Below are positions 43,548 to 55,760 of a stretch of 64,000 nucleotides of DNA, piece after piece. This stretch comes from Niebla homalea (Eukaryota; Ascomycota; Lecanoromycetes; Lecanorales; Ramalinaceae). Location: the NCBI GenBank assembly GCA_019925105.1, contig JAHGAU010000001.1:2480001-2544000 (forward strand), in the 5' to 3' direction. A program made the translations under genes and the position numbers. The notes below the pieces were generated by a model. The model searched no databases. It had not been told where the DNA came from and saw only the letters and a list, made by a program, of their open reading frames with translations. Each line of letters starts with the position of its first letter. The stretch's first letter is position 1.

Positions 43548-44834
43548 TCATCGACCTAATGCTCCAATCACGCTTCCTACCATGACCGCTGCTTCCCTTT
43601 CCCAAGCACCCTCTCGACCTCTGCCACCAGCTGGTCCTTGACTGCCCTTGATGACACAGCTTCGTATGCTTTCCCGTACTTTCTCCCTCTGACTCCTCAG
43701 CGTTCTGGCGGTCGTCCCGCCCCTGGCAACCAGGTCTGCCACCCTACTCGCGAGATCTTCAGCCAGGCTTCGCCAGAAGTATGAAGGCAGCGAAGAGGTG
43801 TCCAGAGAAGTCAACAGCGGCTCCAGAAAATTCGGCATCGAGTCTTCGCGGTCACCGCCATCTTGCCCAAGCTTGGGTAACGGCTTGACGTTCTCGAGCA
43901 AAGATTCCAACGCCACGATATTCTGACATCGAGCCGAGACCTCGAGGAGCGTGCGATCGAGACTAGGCAGATTGGCCAGAGCCCGGGCAATAGAGGCCAA
44001 GGAAGATGTCAGGGATGTCCGAAGATAGCCCTGCAATGCGGTCAACTGCAATTGCGGAGATAGTAGATGTAATGTCAGAAGCGCTGAAGTTGTTCGCGCC
44101 TTGGTCTCTTCGGACTGGGCGTAAGTGGTCGGACCACTGGAGCTTGATGCCAAAGACGACATGGAGAACTCCCTGATGATCTGCTGTCCGCGAGACTGCA
44201 GCGTGTTCTCCGCTGGGGTGAGGAGAGACCTCTGTAGCCCCACGACAACCGTGATCTTGGATAGATCTTCACCTTCCTCGCCTGGACCGGAGGCTCCAAG
44301 CAATTGACGGAGGCTGAGGAGGGTCGTCGCAGCACGGATCATGGCTCTGTGATCCTCTCTTTTCCCCGAGGAGCCCGCTGCGCCCACTTCGGACATCTGC
44401 GCCTCCAGCTGCCTGCCCAATAGGAGACAACGCCCGACGGCACGTCCGAGCTTGACGGTCTGCCATAGTCGCTCGACCGTCTGTCGGACTTGCTCCGCTG
44501 TTTCGTAGCGTTGTATCACTTCCCGTTCTAGCCTTTGGTAACCATCTGTGAGGTTTGACAGCTGGGCGTCTATTTCGGTGACGATTTGCTGTCCAGCGTC
44601 ATCCTGCTCTTTTGTGTAATTCAAAAGCGGCAGAGCCGATTGAGTGGTGAGAGTGTGGATGTGAGTATCAATTTCTTGTAGGTCGAACAGCACCTTGGAA
44701 AGAGGTGTGGAGAGATCCAATGGCGTGTCCGACGGGTTGTTGGTAGCTAGGACGAGGGAGTTGGCGAAAGCATTCGGCGAAAATGTGGGGTCTAGGAAAG
44801 TCTCGTAGTCGATGTACGAGTCTCCATCCGCCAT
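43548..44834 (-). CDS. COG5: Conserved oligomeric Golgi complex subunit COG5
   Basis: This single exon encodes 428 residues from the ATG at 44834 (the frame is open further upstream, but without ATG). COG5 belongs to lobe B of the COG tether, which captures retrograde intra-Golgi vesicles. The N-terminus shows the fungal signature 'SYIDYETFLDPTFSPNAFAN' followed by 'LDLSTPLSKVLFDLQEIDTH' and a predicted coiled coil through about residue 110. A central block ('LSKITVVVGLQRSLLTPAEN') and 'LPSYFWRSLAEDLASRV' follow. The length is normal for the filamentous-fungal form, which is shorter than the animal protein. It is divergent from the methyltransferase at 45041 with 206 bp between starts. Confidence 0.9.
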   Translation of the reverse strand: MADGDSYIDYETFLDPTFSPNAFANSLVLATNNPSDTPLDLSTPLSKVLFDLQEIDTHIHTLTTQSALPLLNYTKEQDDAGQQIVTEIDAQLSNLTDGYQRLEREVIQRYETAEQVRQTVERLWQTVKLGRAVGRCLLLGRQLEAQMSEVGAAGSSGKREDHRAMIRAATTLLSLRQLLGASGPGEEGEDLSKITVVVGLQRSLLTPAENTLQSRGQQIIREFSMSSLASSSSGPTTYAQSEETKARTTSALLTLHLLSPQLQLTALQGYLRTSLTSSLASIARALANLPSLDRTLLEVSARCQNIVALESLLENVKPLPKLGQDGGDREDSMPNFLEPLLTSLDTSSLPSYFWRSLAEDLASRVADLVARGGTTARTLRSQREKVRESIRSCVIKGSQGPAGGRGREGAWEREAAVMVGSVIGALGR

Positions 44835-45040
44835 GACCAAAGCTCCAGCTCCATCAGAACGACTCGCAGAAAGTCGCCTCACAGGTGTGATGCACAAGTA
44901 CCTTAATCATATCTCGTTCACAAGCTTGATACCGCTAGCCCAATTGACTCTAGCACTGTTCGCCCAATCATATCATATCCTCAGCCTCAGCTTCTTTCAA
45001 GGCTTCACTTCGATCCTGTACAGAACACTGTCACTTGATC
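44835..45040. promoter_or_regulatory. Compact divergent promoter, COG5 / methyltransferase
   Basis: These 206 bp separate two divergent start codons and must serve both genes. The part next to the methyltransferase is pyrimidine-rich. No specific site is identified. Confidence 0.5.
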
Positions 45041-45856
45041 ATGTCGCACAATTCCAAAGCCTACGTGCTGGATCACAAAGCGGCAAACATCAAATCACAT
45101 CAATGGCGGACCGCTCGCAACTCTGCCGCCTTTGTGCTTGATTCAATACGTCCGGACATGCAAATCCTGGACGTCGGATGTGGGCCTGGCTCTATCACTG
45201 TAGATTTCGCGGAAATGGTACCCAAAGGGCATGTTACGGGCATTGAGATTGGTGCCGACATCCTCACTCAAGCTCGGTCCCTGGCGGATGAGAAGGGTCT
45301 CAAGAACCTGACATTTGAGGAAGCGGATGTTAATGCATTGAAGTACCCTGATGCTACATTCGACTTGGTCTTTGCCCATCAGGTGCTTCAGCACCTACCT
45401 GAGCCTGTGCAGGCTTTGCGTGAGATGCGCAGGGTGACCAAAGCAGGAGGCATTGTTGCAGTTCGCGAGGGAGAGCTTGGAACGTTCTTTGCTTTTCCTG
45501 ACCTAGCTGGCATACAACACACAGTTGACTTGTACGTGCAAGTAGCGCACAATAGTGGCAGTCATCCCGATGCGGGTCGTAAACTGTTGTCCTATGCACT
45601 TGAAGCAGGGTTCAATAGGTCAACCATTACAGCCTCAGCTAGCAATTTCTGTTTCAGCTCAGAAGAAGATAGGGCAATGTGGGGAAACACTTGGTCGAAC
45701 CGGCTCCGAGAGTCTTCGTTCAGGAACCGTGCACTGGACGGAGGCTTTGTAAACTCGAGGGACCTCAAAAGCTACGACAAAGACTGGAGTGATTGGATGA
45801 TCCAGGAAAATGCCATATGGGCACACCTCAATGGAGAGATTCTCTGTCGAAAGTAG
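45041..45856 (+). CDS. SAM-dependent methyltransferase (UbiE/Methyltransf_11 type)
   Basis: This single exon encodes 271 residues. The class I methyltransferase core is clear: motif I 'ILDVGCGPGSITVDFAEMVP' (D44-G50 loop binding S-adenosylmethionine), 'VTGIEIGADILTQAR' with the acidic residue after strand 2, 'FEEADVNALKYPDATFDLVF' and 'HQVLQHLPEPVQALREMRRV'. The substrate cannot be read from sequence. Relatives in fungi act on small molecules, and nothing nearby suggests a biosynthetic cluster. There is no membrane segment or targeting signal. The C-terminal ~90 residues ('SGSHPDAGRKLLSYALEAGF' onward) are typical of a fungal subgroup annotated only as methyltransferases. Confidence 0.88.
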   Translation: MSHNSKAYVLDHKAANIKSHQWRTARNSAAFVLDSIRPDMQILDVGCGPGSITVDFAEMVPKGHVTGIEIGADILTQARSLADEKGLKNLTFEEADVNALKYPDATFDLVFAHQVLQHLPEPVQALREMRRVTKAGGIVAVREGELGTFFAFPDLAGIQHTVDLYVQVAHNSGSHPDAGRKLLSYALEAGFNRSTITASASNFCFSSEEDRAMWGNTWSNRLRESSFRNRALDGGFVNSRDLKSYDKDWSDWMIQENAIWAHLNGEILCRK

Positions 45857-46326
45857 ACCACAGTGAAGTTCCATGGCCTTCATATGTCCAGGCTCTTGTG
45901 GAAACAATTGAATCCTGGCCTGACCTGGTAGGCAGTAATTGGGAACAACAGCAATCCTGCTGCCGAGCAATCAGCCACGGTGACCATTCGGATCTAGGTT
46001 CTTAGGCCCATGAGATGGGATGGCCGGGAAAATGATGATTACAGCCTCTTTAACGGAGAGCTTGATAGTGTGCAGTGGCGAAAGAAGTCGCTGCATGTGT
46101 CCTTAAGGAGTTCCTCTTGCTGCTGCAAGTCGCGCTGGGCGAATTACTAGCACAATTGTGACTGTTTTGATTCTAGTTTATAAGTATTATGGACGACGGT
46201 TGTCATTCTCACATTATTTCCTGTCAGGTGTGTCAGATCACCTCAGCTTGTAGGTATGTTCGTTACTCTTACTAGATAACATGAGGCAAACAAGAGGCAA
46301 ACAAGAGCAATATCCTGTTTTCAAGC
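45857..46326. other. Convergent 3' intergenic interval
   Basis: This 470-bp interval lies between the methyltransferase stop and the stop of the membrane-protein gene. I see no gene in it. Confidence 0.5.
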
Positions 46327-48556
46327 CTAGTGTGGGCTCATCGTTCCGACCAAATCTATTTCACTGATATCATGTAATCCCTTGCTTCCCAGATCTTCAC
46401 TGTCAGTTTGTCGTATAATTTTGTATGGCGGCCTGAATTTGTAGCTGAAACCAGGTTTCATGCCCCCTGTTATTCGATCAGTAGTCATTTCATGTCACTG
46501 GAGTCCCGTCTTACCACATTGAAGGTACACGTATTCGAAGATTGGTGGGGCCCAGACTGAGAGCGCAATCACTTGGCCGAAATTCCAGCGGGAGTGGATG
46601 ACATTTCTGATGCCGAGAGAGCCTCTAAGAGAAGCAGCGTCGCTAAGGTAGAAATAGAAGAGGTATATATGAAAACTAAGGGCACCAATATACGCCCCAA
46701 GTCGAAGGGCTTTCCACAAGTTTCCGCCAATATCGTGGTTCTGACTTTTAACAGTGAAGAATCTGCGGAGGTGAAACTTTTCCTTCCCATATTGGGTCTC
46801 ATGGAGAGGACTGTACTTTTGAGCTTGCTCAAAACCATCAGATTGCCTGGGCTCGTCTCGGACCATATAGCTCATTGACTGGTGAAACGGAGTTTCCCTG
46901 CTGCGTTTCAATTTCCGAGGCAGAAGTCTTCTGAGAGGAAGCCAGAGAGCGGCCGCGTGTTGTCCATGTGAAGCATTGTAATGCTTCAAGCCTGTGTCCG
47001 CAGCAAGAAGGGTAATCGTCGCAAAGCAGAAGCCCAGTATGACGAGGTCTCCACTAGAGCTGTCACCGTGGGGCAGACCGCTATGCCAGGCGTTGACCGG
47101 ATCAGGCTCGGCGCCCATGCAGAGTATACCTGGCTGGAAGCCACTGCATTCAGGGGGCCCTCCAAAGGATGCTCGATGCCATAAGGTTTCAAGGTCCAAA
47201 GCTGATGGGTCGTATGTAAACATGGAAGCGATGGTGGTGGTAGCTAGAGCAAGTGCAGCGTAAGATAATACGATTAAATACCAGGATAACATATCGACCA
47301 GCTGTAAAGCGAGTAAGATGAGTGTGATAGGTATCGCGCTTCCAAGTGTAGCTATTCGCATGAAGCTGTAGGTAAAAAGGATAGAGCCAAGAGTCTGTAA
47401 GAGACATTTCCAAGTCAGCTATAATCCACCAGACATAATAATGTGTCCAAGGAGGTGTTATGGAACCTTCTTTCTACAAGACAATGCCTGGGAATTTCTG
47501 AACACTTGTGAATAGGAGGAGTCACTCAGGTGTTACCTACGTCAGGGTCTAAGCCGCCACCCTTTATGATGTACAATGAGGCGATATTAGCAAAGATGAC
47601 GAAAAAGCATTGCGTCTTCTGGAAGTCGACCGTAGCCACGACAAGCCGCGAGAGCTGTCTATCGATTGACCGTACGAAATTTGATCTTCTGCCAGAGTCT
47701 GAAGTCCGCTTATTGTTCCGCCGAGCGATCTGAGCGTGTGCTGTTGGAAGGACATAGTGCAGCAGCATAAGGCCCAAGAGGATCAGGATTGATAGCCCTG
47801 CTTGTATTAAATAGGAGAGAAGTACCTGTCTCGGATCAGTGCCCTGGACGATTGTTTGTGTCCGAAGGGACTCACCCCGATTCCACCAACGTCGGAATTA
47901 ACCGAGTGTGAAAAGCTATCGCAGATGGATTGAATCAGTTCCGAACCGTATGGACGGCCACTTGCAAGATCTGTGGCAGCATACAAGTGCCGATTGGGCA
48001 CAGATCCGTTCGACTGCGTTGCGTTCTGAATGTCAGAAAGCAGTTCCGAGAATTCGATGCTGCATGAGGGTAGCGATTGACAGTAGGCCATGAAGCAGCG
48101 CTGCAAAGTCTCAGTAACGTGAAGGGCCGCAGCAGTGGCATTTCCGCCCAGCAGTCCGAGCTGAGAAGCCAATCTCGTCCTCATCCCTGCGTCAATCCCT
48201 GGGATGTGAGTGACGTTTGGAAGTACAGCACAATTATGTAGAGTCTGAAGCGAGTGAAACATAGCCCCAAAGGATCCACCGCACAAATTATCACAGCTAG
48301 GTCCTGAAGTAACACCGCATGCGTCGACAAACACATAGGGGATCATTGGCTCTTTGACAAGATTCTGCCAGGAAAAGGGGTCATCAGCAATGAAGTCGTC
48401 GCCATCGACAGAAAATGAAGGAAGAGCAAGCGTCAAAGCGCGTTCGAGGCCATAGGTCGAGCTGGGAATGTTTCTGTCAACATGGAAATCAAGCGCATTG
48501 GAAGAAGTCACGAAATGAACACCAGGACCCAGCTGATTAACCCCTCGTCCCGTCAT
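46327..48556 (-). CDS. Multi-pass membrane protein of unknown function
   Basis: Four exons (48556-47876, 47825-47541, 47394-46515 and 46466-46327; introns 50, 146 and 48 bp) give 661 residues. I do not recognise a named family, though the layout is common in filamentous ascomycetes. The N-terminal ~225 residues look extracytoplasmic: several Cys ('CGVTSGPSCDNLCGG'), N-glycosylation sequons (NVT, NAT, NGS) and no basic clusters. About seven membrane helices follow ('LSILILLGLMLLHYVL', 'CFFVIFANIASLYII', 'AIPITLILLALQLVDML', 'YLIVLSYAALALATTTIASM', 'DLVILGFCFATITLLAA', 'LGAYIGALSFHIYLFYFYL', 'QVIALSVWAPPIFEYVYL'), with a ~70-residue hydrophilic loop before the sixth and a short cytosolic tail. 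An upstream exon with a signal peptide may be missing. Confidence 0.72.
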
Positions 48557-49473
48557 CGTTTCCACCGTGCTGATTCAAACCTCGCAATCACCTGGTTTTT
48601 ATGAAGAATGGGAGGGGCATTAATTATGTTCTTTAAGTGCCAGATAGCAATCAGGCTGACAATGGCTTTCCGAATATGGCTGCTACGCCGTCTCGATTTC
48701 TGTTGTCTCATCTCCTGCATTAGGGTCGAAGCGTCTTCAGTCGAAGGCGCTCAACGACAGAGGATCCATTTTGAATCCTCCTCAGGTCAATTGTGACGAA
48801 ATGGCTGTATTCGTTAGATATCAGCCCCAATCTACAAGGCATTTGCCATTGACTGGGTAAGCTCGCGATGTCAACGTTGTCTATCATGAAGCAATACGGA
48901 GTACACCAAGTCTTTCATTGCAGTATTCGAAGGGAGTAGATGCGTGATAGGAATGTACTCATTCCGACCTAGCCGCGCTGACCTCTTTGGTTCAGGTAGC
49001 TTCACTAGGACTTACATATAGTAGAGCTAATAATCGAAACGATCTTGAACCTCTATGCATTGATTCGCGAAGCTGTCCTATAAGATGTGCTTGGATTAGC
49101 GTACTGATAGCTACCCATGACAGCCGCCTTCATCCATGACATGGAATACGTACGGAGCTCCCTTCAATGTAGGTTTTAGCTACCGCCTCGTACAACAGTA
49201 CCTAAGCTTGGCATATTCTCCAACATCAAGCAAGCCTTTTTTACATGCGAAATGACTCTGTCATTGTCACAGCAGCAGCTCCCCATGTTGAAGCCAGTGG
49301 CAAGCTACTTCTTCGGCTCAATTGACCATGACTAGAGACACTCCCTATCCTTGTGAGATCACGCGAGAAACCTAGACAACGCTGGAAAAGGACACATTCT
49401 CGCCCTGTCTGATAATTCAATAATCACGCACTAGATTGGTCACAAGACGCGCAATTCCATCCTGACCGCGCCA
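48557..49473. other. Gene-free divergent interval
   Basis: These 917 bp lie between the membrane-protein gene start and the SEC24 start. Frames are short, and nothing is recognisable. Confidence 0.5.
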
Positions 49474-52400
49474 ATGGCGACACCTCAGCCAGGTTATCCT
49501 CAAGCTGGACAGCCGGGTTACCACCAACAAGAGGACCCACAATATGACAATCCGCAGGATGCCCGGGATGGCGCATCCCCAGCACAAGGCTCGATGACTG
49601 CTCCACCGGCTGCGGGCAAGAAGAAGAGGCATTACGCTGGTCAAGCATATGAGTTCGGTGGGGGTGCAAATGCTGCTCTAGGAGGCCAGCAAGTCGGGGG
49701 CGGTCAATATCCACCAGCTCCTAGTCAAGGTTACGGAGGGTATGGACAGCCTCAACCGCAGCCAGCTCAGCAGCCAAGCGTTTCATACGGTGCAGGGCCC
49801 ATACCATCCTCAATTGGCGGTGCGCCCGTATATGGTCAGCCTTCTCCTGCTTTGGGCGGATACCAGTCTCCTGAGCCTGGCTATCCAGCTCAAGGGCCGC
49901 CGGTGCAGCAGCCTGGCATTGGGGGCTTGACTCAGGGCATGGGAGCAATGACAATGAGTAACCAAGCTCCACCGGGTCATCCGCAAATGCAAGGTAGAAT
50001 GGCCATGAATCAACTCTACCCAACGGATATCCTCAATTCGCCTCTCAATGTCTCGGAGCTTGATCTTCCACCACCGCCTATAATATTGCCCCCTAATGTG
50101 AGTTTGTCATCAATTATCGCTATACAAGACTAATGCAAGCAGTCGAGCGTCACGCCTTCACCCGACGCGAATTGCCCGTCCAAATACGTTAGATCCACCC
50201 TCAACTGTGTTCCGACCACTTACAACCTATTGAAGAAATCTCGACTGCCATTCGCACTTGTCATCCAGCCATACAGTTCTTTACACGATCATGAGGATCC
50301 CGTTCCAGTGGTACCTGATCAGGTCATTGCTAGGTGCCGGCGGTGCAGATCTTACATCAATCCTTTCGCAACATTCTTGGATCAAGGACACAGGTGGCGC
50401 TGCAACATGTGTAACCTGACAAATGAAGTCCCTCAAGCGTTCGACTGGGATGCTGCAACCCAAAAACAGCAAGATCGATGGTCGCGCCCAGAGTTGAACC
50501 ATTCTGTGGTCGAATTTGTTGCGCCTCAGGAATACATGGTCCGCCCGCCGCAGCCGCTCGTATATCTGTTTCTGTTCGATGTGAGCTACCCCGCTGTCAC
50601 CAACGGCTTGCTCGCCACGGCCGCGCGCTGCATTCTGGAAAGCTTAGACCGAATTCCTAATGCTGACAGAAGGACGCGGCTTGGCTTTATGGCCGTCGAT
50701 TCAAGCTTGCACTATTTTTCCATTCCTCAGGACGGTGGTGAGAGTACTGAAGCTAGCATGATGGTTGTCAGTGACCTGGATGAGCCTTTCCTGCCAACAC
50801 CCCAGGACCTCTTGGTGACATTGACCGAATGCCGTCAGAATATTGAGGCATTTCTGGGAAAGCTGCAGGATATGTTTGGCGCCACCCAGAACGGAGGCTC
50901 ATGTATGGGTGCTGCATTGAGAGCAGGCCACAAATTGATCTCTCCAGTAGGAGGTAAATTGACCGTCTTATCAGCAAGCCTGCCCAATGTTGGCGTCGGG
51001 AAACTCGATATGCGGGAAGATAAGAAGCTGCTTGGTACGACGAAAGAGAGTAGCTTGCTGCAGACTCAGAGTAGCTTTTACAAAAGCTTTGCGGTCGAGT
51101 GCTCTAAAAACCAAGTCTCCATCGACATGTTCCTCTTTTCCTCTTCCTACCAAGACGTTGCTTCGCTAAGCAACCTGCCACGCTACACAGGGGGTCAGAC
51201 ATACTTCTACCCTGGGTGGAATGCCGCAAGAGGTGAGGATGCCATCAAGTTCGCCCGGGAGTTTTCTGATTATCTGTCCGCGGAAATCGGCCTTGAAGCG
51301 GTCCTTCGTGTTCGTGCCACGACGGGCCTTCGCATGAGCACCTTTTATGGAAACTTTTTCAACCGAAGCTCGGATCTCTGCGCTTTCCCCGCGTTTCCTC
51401 GAGATCAAGGCTACGTAGTTGAGGTCGCGATCGACGAGACCTTGACCAAGGGACTAGTGTGCCTTCAAAGCGCCGTTCTTCACACCACCTGCAACGGCGA
51501 GCGTCGCATACGAGTGATGACCCTTGCTCTCCCCACAACCCAAAATATGGCGGACGTTTATGCCTCTGCGGATCAAGAAGCGATTGCTACAACCTTTAGC
51601 CACAAAGCTGTTGAGCGAGCCCTCGGGAGTGGCCTTGAAGCTGCTCGGGATGCTTTGCAAACGAAACTAGTCGAGCTCCTGCAAACATACCGTAAAGAAT
51701 TGGCGGGGGGTAACATGGGCGCTGCGGGCTTGCAGTTTCCCGCCAACCTGAGGTGCTTGCCGGTCTTGTTCCTGGGACTGAGGAAGAACGTAAGCTTTCT
51801 TGTGATCGAGCCATCTTGACTTATAACGCTAATCACGTTCACAGATCGCACTACGACAGTCGGCCCAGATCCCCAGTGATATGCGATCGGCAGCTCTCTG
51901 CCAGCTGTCCACACTCCCCTTACCTCTCTTGATCCAATACGTTTATCCCAGATTATACTCCCTCCACGATGTCGTTCCTCCCGATGATGACGAGCGACAC
52001 CCCCAGAATCTTGGTCTAGCGGATGAGCATACTGGCGAGATTGTCATGCCTCGGCCATTGAATCTTTCATCGCAAAGCCTGTTACCATACGGACTTTACC
52101 TGATCGACGATGGCCAAACTCAATTCTTGTGGGTCGGTCGTGAGGCGGTCGATCCCTTGATCCGCGATGTGTTCGACGCGCCAGACCGCAATCACCTAAA
52201 GGTCGGCAAGATGACGTTACCGGTCGTTGATACAGACATCAATGAAAGGGTGCGAGCAATTGTTGAAAAGAGCCGGGACCATCGGTCCAAAGGAGTGGGC
52301 AGCATCGTTGTGCCGCATCTTTACTTGGTCCGCGAAGATGGCGAACCAGGCATGAGGCTGTGGGCCCAGTCGATGTTTGTGGAGGATAGGGCGGATCAAG

Positions 52401-52540
52401 GTGTGAGTCTACAGCAATGGCTCGGGACGATGAGAGAGAAGGTACGTCTTATGAACGAATCACCGTAGGAAGGATGTATCAAGCTAACACGGAGACAACA
52501 GATGAATGACTCTGAGGGTTTCTTGAGCTCCTTCCAATAG
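49474..52540 (+). CDS. SEC24: COPII coat cargo-adaptor SEC24
   Basis: Four exons (49474-50097, 50143-51789, 51845-52441 and 52502-52540; introns 45, 55 and 60 bp, all phase 0) encode 968 residues. Sec24 forms the inner COPII coat with Sec23 and selects cargo at ER exit sites. The N-terminal ~190 residues are Gln/Gly/Pro-rich. A zinc-finger C-x2-C-x18-C-x2-C follows ('CRRC..CNMC'), then the trunk ('[20 protein letters not shown]', '[12 protein letters not shown]', '[17 protein letters not shown]'), the beta-sandwich ('[20 protein letters not shown]'), the helical region and a gelsolin-like domain ('[20 protein letters not shown]'). The final exon contributes only '[12 protein letters not shown]', yet this end is family-typical. 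Confidence 0.95.
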
Positions 52541-54170
52541 ACAGCCTCATCCTTTGGGAGGGTTTCTTGGGGAAATATCCAAGAGGTAGATAGCAACATT
52601 GTCTGATTTACAAAGGAGAAGGTGGGACACGGACGTATCAAAGTGTCTCAAAAGGGTCGTCATTGCTTTCTTTGAGCGAGATCGCAAGTGAATAAGCCAT
52701 CATGCCATGAAGTGCCTGATCCACGTTGACTTTCGGAACCATAGAAATACTAGCTCGCCGCCAGCCACGTGCTGCCAATCAGCCATGCACATGAGTGAGT
52801 CTCGCCTTGTGGATTTACCGAGGCCGGATCCCATGCGATCAAAATCATGGTGCATGCATCACCAGTATCACGCGACCACGCTTGCGACCTGACTATCTCG
52901 AATTCTTTGCTCCCCATTTATGAATTATGCTTCCTTGTGCTCTATTTAATGCCCAGCGTTCGACACTTTACTCTGTTGAGTATAGTTTCGGCAATACCCA
53001 CGACCTTCGGCGGCTGCACCCCTGAAAAGTGGTGACTAAAGCGTGTAATAGGCTGGTCGATTCACACAAATAGCATTCTTTCCCCACTGCTAGCGTGTAC
53101 AGACTTCCATGCTGTTTTCAGCCCAAACCGTACCTGATCACCCTTACATGGTCCCATTCTCTCGTCACTATCACTATCACTGAAGGTAGCTGGGGCGCCT
53201 CTGGCATTGTGCTATTACGACAGCTCCTTTCCCAGGCCCAGTCATTCCACTCCCTTTCTGCAAGGCTCCGCTTTCAAGTTTCAGGAGCTTGCTGATCAAG
53301 GTGGGGAACAGCAGCAGAGAAAGGCATGTACTGAATCCGTACCCCCAATTTCTTCGTCACCTTTCACCTCCCTGCAGGAGGACTAGGACGATTAGGAGGA
53401 CTAGGAGGACCAGGAGGACTACTACTGACATCAACCTCGAATATATTAGTACTGATTCTCACTAGACTTTTCATTCCTGTCACTGTGCCTTCCCACGCCT
53501 CCTCTTCTACTAAGCGCTTTCACTTCTCAGCTTTCTGGTCTTTGTCCAACCTCAACATCAGAGCTCTTTGTGGACACTCCTAGTCCTTCATCCATCATTT
53601 TCAAAGTCCGAACTTTCAACAGGATCCTGACGTAGCTGCTCGAGCTGTACCACCTACCCATTAGCGACGTCGCTTCCGCTTTTTTCCGCAGCTGTCCAAA
53701 GCGATTGGCTCCTCTCGTGCTGTCAACCCAACGACTGGACTTCAGCAGTCCGGGCTGATCTACTAGGTATGTACGACGCATCGGCATAGCTATGCCGATC
53801 TGTTCAAGCTTGTGTTTCCTTCGTCCATCCTACGGTCCCACTGCTACTCTGTGACCAAGTGTCTGAGCCACAAACGTTTCAGAAGGCGCTTGCTCAAAAG
53901 GTTCATGGTAGCACGCATTGTCTGTGCACCGTTCATACCTCTGTCCTATCCTCGAACATTGTCCGTCCCGATATTGGCTGGAGCTCTGCCGTTGCCTTGC
54001 TACTAGACTAACTTGAAAGCTGCAGAGCATCTATACGACGCAAACTCACCTTGTTCGATCCGGTACCCTCTTCGACGTAGTACTATCGTGCTCAAGCAGC
54101 CTTTTCGCATCACAATCCTCCTCGTTGAAGTCTTATCAGTTGCCTTCCAAACTGGTCGCACCCACCCGAA
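52541..54170. promoter_or_regulatory. Upstream region and probable long leader of the MAP kinase gene
   Basis: This region is 1.63 kb without a gene. From about 53090 it is pyrimidine-rich and full of CT-rich words, consistent with a long transcribed leader. A GGA-type tandem (see repeat) lies at 53377-53422. Confidence 0.4.
53377..53422. repeat. Degenerate AGGAGGACT tandem
   Basis: The word AGGAGGACT or AGGACGATT/AGGAGGACC recurs five times in 46 bp upstream of the MAP kinase gene, spaced about 9-10 bp apart. Confidence 0.7.
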
Positions 54171-55452
<1,282 letters not shown>

Positions 55453-55760
55453 ATGTGTTGGCTACCCAAACGTTTGCAGTCTGCTGTTCATTTCTCGTAG
55501 AGCATATCAGGGCAAGGGTATTGTCGGTCAGATGAGGAATATCGACCAATCACAGCATGTAATGGGATCTGTGCATGTGTGGATATTGGAGAGCACAATC
55601 GAAAATGCAAAGGCCTGGGGCCTGAACATCACTTCTCTTCTACCGGTGGTTTCTTACAAGATAGGGGTGTTTTCCCAACGGTATGAGCATGCATCAAGAC
55701 TTCTCTTCACACTTTCTTCCCCGAACAAACATCACGAAGCACCTGCAATACATTCAGCTA

